Notes: generated by a model not told the origin, from the sequence alone. A stretch of 9,528 bases of DNA from JADJNW01 sp046314415 (GCA_046314415.1 JBKBWT010000240.1:1-9528), one strand, 5' to 3'; counted from the first letter of the stretch, positions 1 to 5,848 are shown. Translations and numbers: made by a program.

Positions 1-30
1 GATTATTTACAACCAAATCAGAATGAAGCG

Positions 31-56
31 CCAATATGATATGGATATGATATTGG
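31..56. repeat. AT-rich inverted repeat downstream of tcmP
   Basis: Two 12-nt arms (31-42 and 45-56) are complementary except for one G/G mismatch, with only two bases between them, so the innermost pairs cannot form. The outer part is CCAATAT against ATATTGG. It lies about 40 nt past the tcmP stop codon. No T-tract follows on either strand, so it is not a convincing intrinsic terminator. It could instead be an end of an inserted sequence or a transcript-stabilising hairpin. Nothing else recognisable is seen in bases 1-97. Confidence 0.4.
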
Positions 57-97
57 GTATTTGTGCCGGTCTTTGGAATTTTTTAATATGCTGATAA

Positions 98-799
98 TCA
101 ATTTGACGCAAGTCTAATTTTTGTTATTTTCTCTTCTTCACCAAAAAGAGTATAAGTTTTCTGTTTTGAATAAAATTCCTTTAAAATTTCCTCATCAGAT
201 AGCCCCAGGAAACGAGTTAATTTTAGCATCCAGCTTTCATCTATTTCTCCTGACTGTGGTAACAAACGATTCACTGCAATTCCTGTTGGTACAAGTATCC
301 ACATATCACAACCAAGATTTTTAAAAGGTATTAAAGAACTCCAATTAAGTGCCATTCCGTAAGGATCTAGTATTGCCAAAGCACGACGATGATCTTTACG
401 TTTTCCCAAATAATCTGCTAAACTTATTAATTTTTCATTACAGTCTGTAGCTACTATATGAACCTTTTTATTAGGAAATTTTTGTTGAATGTTGGTTTTT
501 AGTCTTTCTGCTTTCTTTTCATCTTTTTCAACTAAATAGTATATATCGAAGCTAATTGGGTTATCAATACCCAATGTTCTTGTAGCAATTCCTTCAATAA
601 GTGAATCGTATCCAATATTTGTATCAATTGAACCTGAACCAGCAAATCCATCAAAATAAATAAGCTCAAATCTTTTCTTACTCATGATGGCAAGGTATGC
701 CTTTAGATACTTTTCAAATATTTCTATTTTATCTAAAGTCCAAAAGCTCCCCCATTTATCGCTGGGTGGTTCTTGTAAGATGTGCAAGTGATCTGCCAT
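98..799 (-). CDS. tcmP: TcmP-like protein (three-Cys-motif partner family), probably C-terminally truncated
   Basis: The 233-aa product resembles the three-Cys-motif partner protein TcmP. Its N-terminus (KWGSFWTLDKIEIFEKYL, residues 15-32) is typical of that family. The fold looks like a SAM-dependent methyltransferase: DGFAGSG at 50-56 (nucleotide-binding loop), LVEKDE at 89-94 (acidic end of strand 2), TDCNE at 118-122, and DPYG at 145-148 at the catalytic DPPY-like position. Biochemical function is not established to my knowledge. TcmP normally accompanies a phage Gp37/Gp68-like three-Cys protein; none lies upstream, and downstream is outside the window. From memory, family members run some tens of residues longer and end in a conserved segment that is missing here: similarity seems to stop near residue 228, then LASN and a stop. 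The gene is clearly more AT-rich than lysS, which suggests acquisition by transfer. Family call fairly sure; truncation moderately sure. Confidence 0.75.
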   Translation of the reverse strand: MADHLHILQEPPSDKWGSFWTLDKIEIFEKYLKAYLAIMSKKRFELIYFDGFAGSGSIDTNIGYDSLIEGIATRTLGIDNPISFDIYYLVEKDEKKAERLKTNIQQKFPNKKVHIVATDCNEKLISLADYLGKRKDHRRALAILDPYGMALNWSSLIPFKNLGCDMWILVPTGIAVNRLLPQSGEIDESWMLKLTRFLGLSDEEILKEFYSKQKTYTLFGEEEKITKIRLASN

Positions 800-830
800 G
801 ACTATCTGGGATTGAAATAATTTGTTTTAA

Positions 831-861
831 CAAAAGTACAAAATATTTTAAAAATATCAAA
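831..861 (-). promoter_or_regulatory. Consensus Bacteroidota promoter of tcmP
   Basis: Read on the minus strand, TTTG (861-858) is followed by exactly 19 nt and then TACTTTTG (838-831). This matches the Bacteroidota primary sigma consensus TTTG-N19-TAnnTTTG. Transcription would start near 826, leaving a leader of about 27 nt before the tcmP ATG. With the lysS terminator just upstream, tcmP appears to be its own transcription unit. Confidence 0.7.
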
Positions 862-874
862 TTTACATAACAAC

Positions 875-906
875 AAAAGCCCATCCGCACCAGCGAACAG
901 GCTTTT
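875..906 (-). terminator. Intrinsic terminator of lysS
   Basis: Read as minus-strand RNA, arms AAAAGCCUGUUCGC and GCGGAUGGGCUUUU form a continuous 14-bp stem (three G-U wobbles) closed by a UGGU loop, with U-rich sequence at the 3' side. Read as plus-strand RNA the middle four positions would be mostly mismatched, so the hairpin is optimised for minus-strand transcripts, i.e. for lysS. It separates lysS from tcmP. Confidence 0.75.
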
Positions 907-931
907 ATTTTATATCACAATAAGTAACGTC

Positions 932-963
932 AAACCTCCAAACTCCCAAACTTCCAAACCTCC
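932..963. repeat. Four tandem 8-bp units 3' of lysS
   Basis: Four adjacent octamers follow the consensus AAACYYCC, the first and fourth being identical. They lie a few bases beyond the lysS stop codon, between it and the terminator. Read on the minus strand they resemble the GGAAGTTTG stretch in the leader of the HDAC-like gene at 2651-2659. Confidence 0.8.
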
Positions 964-969
964 AAAATT

Positions 970-2490
970 TTAACCCTCCTTCTCCGGTCGCATCTGCGGG
1001 AAGAAGAGCACCTCCTGAATCGTCGTTTGATTGGTCATCAACATTGCCAGGCGGTCAATGCCAATGCCGATGCCGGCGGTCGGGGGCATGCCAAATTCGA
1101 GGGCGCGCAGGAAGTCGTGGTCAATAAACATCGCTTCGTCGTCGCCGCGTTCGAGGAGTTTTACTTGTTCCTCAAAGCGTTCGCGCTGTTCAATGGGGTC
1201 ATTTAGTTCGCTATACGCATTACAAATTTCTTTGCCATTGACAAACAATTCAAAACGCTCGACTAAACCTGGTTTGCTGCGGTGGCGCTTGGTGAGCGGA
1301 CTCATTTCCACCGGATGATCCATGATAAACGTGGGCTGCACGATGTGGTGCTCGCATTTTTCGCTGAAAATCTCGTCGATCAGCTTGCCCTTGCCCATGC
1401 TGGCGTCCACCTCGATGTGGAGTTTTTTGCACACTTCGCGGATTTCATCTTCTTCCATTCCATTCAGGTCAAAACCCGTATGATCTTTGATGGCATCCAG
1501 GATTGGCAGGCGCTTGAAGGGCGCTTTGAAACTAATGGTTTTCTCGCCAAAAGGTACATCGGTGGTGCCGTGCAGGTCGAGCGCCACGCGTTCGAGCAGT
1601 TGCTCGGTGGTTTCCATCATCCAGAAATAATCCTGGTACGCCACGTAAAATTCGAGAATGGTAAACTCTGGATTATGCGTGCGGTCGATGCCTTCATTGC
1701 GGAAATTGCGGCTGAATTCGTACACCCAGTCGAATCCACCCACGATCAAACGCTTGAGATACAGTTCGTTAGCGATACGCATGTACATTGGAATGTCGAG
1801 TGCATTGTGATGCGTGGTAAACGGACGTGCAAGCGCTCCCCCAGGAATCGTCTGCAATACCGGCGTGTCCACTTCAATAGCCCCGCGTTCATTGAGGAAG
1901 CGGCGAATGCTGTCCACCATTTTGGTGCGCAGGATGAAGCGCTCTTTGACACCCTCATTCACCACCAAATCCACGTAGCGCATGCGGTGGCGCAGTTCGG
2001 GGTCCACGAAAGCATCATAAATATTGCCTTCAGCGTCTTTTTTTACAATCGGCAGTGGACGTAAGGATTTACTCAAAACCGTCAATTCCTTTACGTGTAC
2101 GGTGATCTCGCCCATTTTGGTACGAAATACGAAGCCTTTCACGCCAATAAAATCGCCGATGTCGAGCAATTTTTTAAACACATTATTATACAAGGCTTCG
2201 CCAATGTCATCGCGCTGTACATATAATTGGATGCGACCGCTGGAGTCCTGCAATTCGGCGAAAGCCGCCTTGCCCATCACGCGGGTACCCATCAGCCGAC
2301 CGGCGAGGCTCACGTTGTGCGGATCAGCGCCTTCTTCAAAATCTGGTTGCTCATGGTCATTAAAATGCGCTTTGATATCCGCTGCCGATGTCGTGACTTC
2401 AAATGCTGCCGGAGGATAGGGGTCAATACCTGCTTCGCGGATTTTCTGGAGGTTTTCCCGCCGTACAATTTCCTGTTCGCTTAATTGCAT
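970..2490 (-). CDS. lysS: Lysyl-tRNA synthetase, class II
   Basis: Cytoplasmic enzyme that charges tRNA-Lys with lysine using ATP. The 506-aa length is usual for bacterial class II LysRS. In order: an N-terminal helix (1-60); an OB-fold anticodon-binding domain (about 61-145, SLAGRLMGTRVMGKAAFAEL); then the class II catalytic core, with motif 1 around FLNERGAIEVDTPVL (198-212), motif 2 FRNEGIDRTHNPEFTILEFY (263-282) and motif 3 GIGIGIDRLAML (473-484), whose Arg contacts ATP. All three motifs look intact. An in-frame start 15 codons further upstream (2535) exists, but that extension only translates an 8-bp repeat array; MQLSEQEIVRRENLQKIREAG matches the usual LysRS N-terminus, so the Met at 2490 is preferred. 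It is divergent from the HDAC-like gene and has a predicted promoter and terminator of its own. Confidence 0.96.
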   Translation of the reverse strand: MQLSEQEIVRRENLQKIREAGIDPYPPAAFEVTTSAADIKAHFNDHEQPDFEEGADPHNVSLAGRLMGTRVMGKAAFAELQDSSGRIQLYVQRDDIGEALYNNVFKKLLDIGDFIGVKGFVFRTKMGEITVHVKELTVLSKSLRPLPIVKKDAEGNIYDAFVDPELRHRMRYVDLVVNEGVKERFILRTKMVDSIRRFLNERGAIEVDTPVLQTIPGGALARPFTTHHNALDIPMYMRIANELYLKRLIVGGFDWVYEFSRNFRNEGIDRTHNPEFTILEFYVAYQDYFWMMETTEQLLERVALDLHGTTDVPFGEKTISFKAPFKRLPILDAIKDHTGFDLNGMEEDEIREVCKKLHIEVDASMGKGKLIDEIFSEKCEHHIVQPTFIMDHPVEMSPLTKRHRSKPGLVERFELFVNGKEICNAYSELNDPIEQRERFEEQVKLLERGDDEAMFIDHDFLRALEFGMPPTAGIGIGIDRLAMLMTNQTTIQEVLFFPQMRPEKEG

Positions 2491-2496
2491 TTTTAT

Positions 2497-2575
2497 ATGT
2501 GTTCTTGTGTTCAGGTGTTCTTGTGTTCTGGTCACGCACTACGTGAACACCTGAACACATCGAACATGAACACCA
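2497..2575. repeat. Opposed 8-bp repeat arrays in the lysS leader
   Basis: Read on the minus strand, four contiguous octamers of consensus GAACACMW occupy 2528-2497, just upstream of the lysS ATG. The same kind of unit occurs on the plus strand at 2545-2575 (octamers at 2545, 2553 and 2568, with a 7-nt spacer unit between). As the arrays are opposed, 2506-2520 and 2545-2559 are perfect 15-bp reverse complements around a 24-nt loop. The predicted lysS transcript start (about 2585) lies outside, so this hairpin would be in the lysS 5' leader. Confidence 0.8.
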
Positions 2576-2589
2576 TTTTAAAAGATTGG

Positions 2590-2619
2590 CAAAAATAGCG
2601 TTTTTTGTGCTTGTTCAAC
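2590..2619 (-). promoter_or_regulatory. Predicted lysS promoter
   Basis: On the minus strand, GTTG (2619-2616), 18 nt and TATTTTTG (2597-2590) fit the Bacteroidota consensus, with a perfect -7 box and one mismatch in the -33 box. A start near 2585 would give a leader of about 95 nt that contains the opposed repeat arrays. Confidence 0.5.
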
Positions 2620-2642
2620 AACAATTCGTGAAAGCTGTTTAT

Positions 2643-2671
2643 ACGAAGTTGGAAGTTTGAGGTACGAAGTA
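2643..2671. repeat. Imperfect 8-bp repeats in the HDAC-like gene leader
   Basis: Two adjacent octamers, ACGAAGTT (2643) and GGAAGTTT (2651), are followed by GAGGT and a further ACGAAGTA (2664), ending 8 nt before the start codon of the HDAC-like gene. This is a degenerate version of the 8-bp periodic arrays at the other junctions. No good plus-strand promoter box was found in the same gap. Confidence 0.55.
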
Positions 2672-2679
2672 CAAATATT

Positions 2680-3582
2680 ATGCTCAAAATTGCTTTTCAT
2701 CCATTTTATAAATACGAATTGCCGGAGGGGCATCGCTTTCCGATGGCAAAATATGAATTACTGCCGGAACAGTTGTTGTACGAAGGTACGGTGACGAATG
2801 AACATTTCTTCTGTCCGGAGGCAATTGACGAACCGACGATTTTGCTCACGCACGAACTGGAATACTGGGAAAAATTAAAAAATCAGACCCTGAGTGTAAA
2901 AGAAATCCGGGCAATTGGTTTTCCGATGTCGGCACAATTGGTGCAGCGCGGGCGACATATTGCGATGGGTACGATTCAGGCGGCGCTGTATTCAAGGGAG
3001 TTTGGTGTGGGTATGAACATTGCCGGGGGCACGCATCATTCGTTCACGTACAAGGGCGAGGGTTTTTGCTTGTTTAATGATATTGGTATTGCGGCGAATT
3101 ATTTATTGCATCATACTATTGTGAAAAAAATCCTGGTCGTGGATTTAGATGTACACCAGGGCAATGGCACGGCGCAAATATTTGAAAACGAGCCGCGTGT
3201 GTTTACCTTTAGTATGCATGGGGAGAAAAATTATCCCGTGCGGAAAGAAAAAAGTGATCTGGACATTGGCTTGCCGGACAAAACCGAAGATGCCGCTTAT
3301 TTAAAAATATTACGAGAGACTTTGCCGAAGTTGATTGATCAAGTACAACCGGAACAAATTTTTTACCTCTCCGGCGTGGATGTGCTGGCAACTGATAAAT
3401 TAGGGCGTTTGAGTTTGACGATGCAAGGCTGCAAAGAACGCGATCGAATCGTATTGGAAACTTGCAAAAAAAATAAAATTCCAGTGGCAGTGAGTATGGG
3501 CGGCGGCTATTCCGAGCGGCTGGCGCACGTGGTGGAAGCACATGCCAATACGTATCGGGTAGCGCAGGAAATTTTCTTTTAG
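2680..3582 (+). CDS. Histone deacetylase-family zinc hydrolase
   Basis: A 300-aa member of the arginase/deacetylase superfamily (HDAC / AcuC / acetylpolyamine amidohydrolase-like). Such enzymes hydrolyse acetyl-lysine or acetylated amines with a catalytic zinc. The active site looks complete: His pair in GGTHHS (H119, H120); zinc ligands D157 and H159 in VVDLDVHQGNG and D234 in SGVDVLATD; the transition-state Tyr in MGGGY (Y277). There is no signal peptide or membrane segment, so it is probably cytoplasmic. At 300 residues it is a single-domain enzyme of the short bacterial type. It is transcribed divergently from lysS, and its own promoter was not identified. The substrate cannot be told from sequence: acetylated proteins, acetylpolyamines or acetoin-linked AcuC roles are all possible. 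Family assignment is secure. Confidence 0.92.
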   Translation: MLKIAFHPFYKYELPEGHRFPMAKYELLPEQLLYEGTVTNEHFFCPEAIDEPTILLTHELEYWEKLKNQTLSVKEIRAIGFPMSAQLVQRGRHIAMGTIQAALYSREFGVGMNIAGGTHHSFTYKGEGFCLFNDIGIAANYLLHHTIVKKILVVDLDVHQGNGTAQIFENEPRVFTFSMHGEKNYPVRKEKSDLDIGLPDKTEDAAYLKILRETLPKLIDQVQPEQIFYLSGVDVLATDKLGRLSLTMQGCKERDRIVLETCKKNKIPVAVSMGGGYSERLAHVVEAHANTYRVAQEIFF

Positions 3583-3628
3583 AACAGAGAAGCGAGATGT
3601 CAGAGGAGAGATGAGGTCAATTTTGGGC

Positions 3629-3656
3629 AAAAAAAAAGTCGTACTCATCGTACGAC
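3629..3656 (-). terminator. Minus-strand intrinsic terminator without an assigned gene
   Basis: GTCGTAC (3638-3644) and GTACGAC (3650-3656) form a perfect 7-bp stem with a 5-nt loop. On the minus strand it is followed at once by nine T residues (complement of 3629-3637). On the plus strand no T-tract follows, so it would stop leftward transcription. The nearest minus-strand gene already ends in its own terminator about 700 nt earlier, so the transcript stopped here is unknown; it may simply block antisense read-through into the HDAC-like gene. Confidence 0.65.
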
Positions 3657-3666
3657 CCCTAAAATT

Positions 3667-3683
3667 ATAATCCCATGAACATA
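3667..3683 (+). repeat. Core repeat copy 1
   Basis: Copy 1 of the core ATAATCCCATGARCATR. It begins 10 nt after the hairpin at 3638-3656. The similarity with copy 3 extends to both sides (AAATT before it, AT-rich sequence after it). Unlike copies 2 and 3, no strong terminator follows on the plus strand, and no promoter is seen in front, so this unit may be degenerate. Confidence 0.75.
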
Positions 3684-3723
3684 TCCAAAATAAAACTTTA
3701 ACCAAAAAATGTTTGCCAATTTG

Positions 3724-3754
3724 TTTGTATATGACAAACACTGGTGTATCTTCG
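3724..3754 (+). promoter_or_regulatory. Consensus Bacteroidota promoter of the small-RNA unit
   Basis: TTTG (3724-3727), exactly 19 nt, then TATCTTCG (3747-3754), one mismatch from TAnnTTTG. Expected start is near 3759. No reading frame of useful length follows before the terminator at 3852, so this promoter appears to serve a short untranslated RNA. Confidence 0.6.
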
Positions 3755-3823
3755 CATCAACAAATCGGAACTATTAATCGCGCTATAATTGTACAAATTG
3801 TAATCTCAGCCTGAATAACAGGC

Positions 3824-3840
3824 ATAATCCCATGAGCATG
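3824..3840 (+). repeat. Core repeat copy 2
   Basis: Copy 2 of ATAATCCCATGARCATR, with two differences from copies 1 and 3 (G for A at two positions). It starts 157 nt after copy 1, abuts the GCCTG/CAGGC hairpin and precedes a terminator by 11 nt. Confidence 0.7.
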
Positions 3841-3851
3841 ACCTAATTTGG

Positions 3852-3890
3852 AAGGCGAATTCTGCAAAATTCGCCTTTTCTTTTTCCTTT
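3852..3890 (+). terminator. Strong intrinsic terminator of the candidate small RNA
   Basis: AAGGCGAATT (3852-3861) and AATTCGCCTT (3868-3877) form a perfect 10-bp stem with a 6-nt loop, followed on the plus strand by a long pyrimidine tract rich in T (to about 3891). Confidence 0.85.
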
Positions 3891-3940
3891 TGTTGATGCG
3901 TTTATCTTTATATCACGGGATTCGCTTTGAAAAGTGTGCA

Positions 3941-3966
3941 TCGTCCCGAATGTAAATCCGGGACGA
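3941..3966. repeat. GC-rich hairpin upstream of core copy 3
   Basis: TCGTCCCG (3941-3948) and CGGGACGA (3959-3966) form a perfect 8-bp stem with a 10-nt loop. No T-tract follows on either strand, so it is a structural hairpin and not a terminator. It lies 17 nt before core copy 3, in the same place as the hairpins before copies 1 and 2. A TATCTTTA box at 3903-3910 resembles the -7 box of unit 2 at a similar distance from the core, but lacks a matching TTTG. Confidence 0.6.
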
Positions 3967-3983
3967 CTTACCACCAACAAATT

Positions 3984-4000
3984 ATAATCCCATGAACATA
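3984..4000 (+). repeat. Core repeat copy 3
   Basis: Identical to copy 1 over the 17-nt core and starting 160 nt after copy 2. A terminator-like hairpin follows 13 nt later. Confidence 0.75.
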
Positions 4001-4093
4001 TTCAACTTTGCGTGCTGGTTTCTTTTAACCTGCTTTTTTGCTGCTCACCTCATTTGCTCACCAATCACGATACAAAGATGCAACGGTATTTGA
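3992..4093 (+). CDS. Possible 33-aa hydrophobic peptide starting within core copy 3
   Basis: The ATG inside core copy 3 opens a 33-codon frame ending in TGA. Its product begins MNIFNFACWFLLTCFFAAHL, with a hydrophobic stretch at about residues 4-22 that could span a membrane, like small type I toxin peptides or a short signal sequence. Against it: copies 1 and 2 of the same core open frames of only 8 and 4 codons, no ribosome-binding signal is seen, and a terminator-like hairpin with a T6 run lies inside the frame. Hydrophobicity may come from the T-rich terminator sequence alone. Listed as a weak alternative to the small-RNA reading. Confidence 0.18.
   Translation: MNIFNFACWFLLTCFFAAHLICSPITIQRCNGI
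4014..4039 (+). terminator. Terminator-like hairpin after core copy 3
   Basis: GCTGGTT (4014-4020) and AACCTGC (4027-4033) pair with one T/T mismatch around a 6-nt loop and are followed by six T residues. Weaker than the terminator of unit 2 but in the same position relative to the core. Confidence 0.55.
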
Positions 4094-4333
4094 CTAAGAA
4101 CAAGGACAAAAATCAAGCATTGTGAAAATAATTTTTCCATCATTTTTATCTAAAACAATTAATTACCAGAGTATTTAAGGTATTTAAAATCTATTTTTGT
4201 GAAAATTTATAATTTTATAGCCCTGTTTTTTTTTCAAAAAAAGTCAAAAAAAAAATGCTGAAGATGTTTGGAATGGTCGTTTTTGCCCGGTAAGTGGCGT
4301 GCAAATAAATCGAAGTTTTCAATATGTGTTACC

Positions 4334-4380
4334 CTAGAAAAGACAAAACCTTTGACGAATGAATTCATCAAAGGTTTTGT
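4334..4380 (-). terminator. Intrinsic terminator of the coiled-coil gene
   Basis: ACAAAACCTTTGA (4343-4355) and its exact reverse complement (4368-4380) form a 13-bp stem with a 12-nt loop. On the minus strand the stem is followed by TCTTTTCTAG. It starts about 20 nt after the stop codon of the coiled-coil gene. Confidence 0.8.
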
Positions 4381-4402
4381 ACCACGAAGGATATGATAGC
4401 CC

Positions 4403-5848
4403 TTAAGCTTGCTTTTCAGCTTCTTCGTCATCCGAGGGCGTAACCGCATCGACGGTACCCTCTTCCGATGGTTTGCCTGGTGCTTCTGCGTCCTTTTCTT
4501 TCTTTTCAAAATAATCTTCTACCGCATCCTCTACTTTATCCATTGCATCTTCAATGCGCTCTTCCATTACTTCGGCGACAGCGCGGACAGTGTCAATTGA
4601 ATCTTCAACAATATCCTCTAGGCGCTCCGTAATTTTTTCCAGGAAAGATTCCTGCTTTTTATCCTCCGGATGCTCCGCCTTAAGCGCCTCTACCGCTTTG
4701 GCAAGTTTATCCGTATCAATGTTGCCTTCGCGGGCTTTCATTTCCTGTGCGATTTTTTCCTGTGCAGCGCGCTTGGCTTCTTCTACACGGTCGCGCTCTT
4801 CCTGCTTGCGGCGCTGTTGTTCCATGCGCTGCTCCAGTTCTGTGCGGGTGGTAGTCATTTCATGCAACTTCTCTTCCTTCGACCGAATGCGCTCTTCAAT
4901 CATTTTGATTTTAGCCTGTCGAATTTGCGCTTCAAGCTGACCATCGGTTTTTTCAATCTTCCGATTTTGAAAATTCAGGTCTTCTTCGTCTCGTTGGATC
5001 GAGCGTTGCATTTTTTCAATAGCTGCCAGCAAACCCTCGTAGCGGCGGTTCAGACGATCAAGCGGCGATTTATCATCACCCGATTCAGGACCAAAGCGCT
5101 TTTCTTTAACAGCTTTGAAAGCAGCATCTAATTTTTCCCAAACTTTGGAACGATGCTCGCGGCTCAGTTTGGCATCGCGGAAATTCCGCTGCATTTCCTT
5201 CAACTCATCAAAAATGGGCGCCAGGCGCAAACCATCGCTGATTTTCTTTTCAACCGCAGCTATGGCGTTAAGGAATTTATCATAATTATCTTTCGATACC
5301 CGATCAAATTCTTCGTCCAAACGGGAGCGAAGTTTTTTCAAATGATCGAACAAGTGATTGATCGAGTCGCGTAGGTTATCAGAGTGAGATTTGAGCAGAT
5401 TACGGTCACGCACTTGCCCCTGCACTTTATCCCAGAAGTTTTTGAGTTCGTCCCAAAGATCATTATCGTAAGACTCCAGTTTTTCTACACGGTCTTTTAG
5501 AGCACCCAATTCAGCATTGTAGCTTTCATTGAGCTTGGTGGACAGCACCATAAAGTGCCATTCCGTTTGCGCTCTTTGTACCACATCGCCACGTTCCACT
5601 TTGAATTCTTCGGGGAGCAGGCTTTCCGTTACCGTTAATTCACGCTCCATGGTGGCGTAGCCCTCCGGAAAATCCAGCGGTTTGCCATCGCGCCACTCGT
5701 CCATCATTTTCTGGTGAAACTCTTCGGTGACAATATTTTCGGGAAAAGTGAAAATATTCACCTTATTGTCTTCCGGACGCAATTCCAAAGCGATCAATAC
5801 ACGTTCGTTCTGAGCATTATTGCCCCACAGTACAAGCCTCGGTTTCAT
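4403..5848 (-). CDS. Charged coiled-coil protein with a DUF349-like segment
   Basis: A 481-aa protein of unknown function; I do not recognise a named family for the whole. There is no signal peptide or membrane segment, so it is probably cytoplasmic. Residues 1-110 look globular (MKPRLVLWGNNAQNERVLIA onward, with strand-like and aromatic residues). Residues 112-205 are helical and charged. Residues 207-252 (IFDELKEMQRNFRDAKL, then WEKLDAAFKAVKEKR) resemble the DUF349 helical repeat with its conserved Trp. Residues 275-375 are a long Glu/Lys/Arg/Gln-rich coiled coil. Residues 402-450 form amphipathic acidic helices (ERLEDIVEDSIDTV...), and the last 30 residues are a disordered acidic tail. Such a build suggests a scaffold or nucleic-acid/ribosome-associated factor, but that is inference. 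It lies downstream of asd on the same strand with a 132-nt gap and a possible promoter; partial co-transcription cannot be excluded. Confidence 0.85.
   Translation of the reverse strand: MKPRLVLWGNNAQNERVLIALELRPEDNKVNIFTFPENIVTEEFHQKMMDEWRDGKPLDFPEGYATMERELTVTESLLPEEFKVERGDVVQRAQTEWHFMVLSTKLNESYNAELGALKDRVEKLESYDNDLWDELKNFWDKVQGQVRDRNLLKSHSDNLRDSINHLFDHLKKLRSRLDEEFDRVSKDNYDKFLNAIAAVEKKISDGLRLAPIFDELKEMQRNFRDAKLSREHRSKVWEKLDAAFKAVKEKRFGPESGDDKSPLDRLNRRYEGLLAAIEKMQRSIQRDEEDLNFQNRKIEKTDGQLEAQIRQAKIKMIEERIRSKEEKLHEMTTTRTELEQRMEQQRRKQEERDRVEEAKRAAQEKIAQEMKAREGNIDTDKLAKAVEALKAEHPEDKKQESFLEKITERLEDIVEDSIDTVRAVAEVMEERIEDAMDKVEDAVEDYFEKKEKDAEAPGKPSEEGTVDAVTPSDDEEAEKQA

Larger units (their letters stand above)
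3759..3890 (+). ncRNA. Candidate small RNA (unit 2), about 130 nt
   Basis: Bounded by a near-perfect promoter and a strong intrinsic terminator. Inside are an upstream AU-rich part, a GCCTG/CAGGC hairpin (3809-3823), the 17-nt core directly after it (3824-3840), an 11-nt linker, and then the terminator hairpin. Hairpin, exposed conserved segment and terminator is the usual build of a base-pairing regulatory RNA, with the core as the likely seed. The only ATG in the core opens a four-residue frame (MSMT), so it is not an obvious messenger. It does not match 6S, SRP, tmRNA or a known riboswitch that I recognise. That it is expressed is inference from the signals. Confidence 0.5.
3583..4402. other. 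Convergent non-coding region with hairpin/core/terminator units
   Basis: No convincing protein gene of normal size lies between the convergent HDAC-like and coiled-coil genes. The first part (3585-3616) is a purine-rich stretch containing GAGATG twice. From 3629 to 4040 it holds three copies of a 17-nt core, three hairpins, one perfect promoter and three terminator-like structures, listed separately. From 4040 to 4330 it is AT-rich, with a poly-T / poly-A pair (4226-4254) and nothing else recognisable. It ends with the terminator of the coiled-coil gene. Confidence 0.7.

Noticed and set aside
2..94. Plus-strand frame running in from the left edge (about 30 codons, ends at 94)
   Set aside because: Too short and without recognisable motifs; could be the end of a convergent gene but cannot be supported.
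1031..2484. Plus-strand open frames opposite lysS (up to 260 codons)
   Set aside because: Shadows of the lysS codons on the other strand; no recognisable protein features.
2491..2535. N-terminal extension of lysS (15 extra codons)
   Set aside because: It only translates the 8-bp repeat array and is absent from normal LysRS N-termini; the Met at 2490 fits the family.
3660..4002. Minus-strand translation of the core reads YVHGIII-like, recalling the NHVHGII motif of Y1 transposases
   Set aside because: Similarity is limited to about six residues and the frames stop at once; no other transposase motif is present. Probably chance.
3629..4040. CRISPR array
   Set aside because: Only three 17-nt repeats about 160 nt apart, with structured and unequal intervals; no cas genes.
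4234..4509. Minus-strand 91-codon frame overlapping the terminator and the end of the coiled-coil gene
   Set aside because: Lys/Arg-rich out-of-frame shadow that runs through a clear terminator.
4409..5374. Plus-strand open frames opposite the coiled-coil gene
   Set aside because: Low-complexity shadows of a Glu/Lys-rich gene, without motifs.
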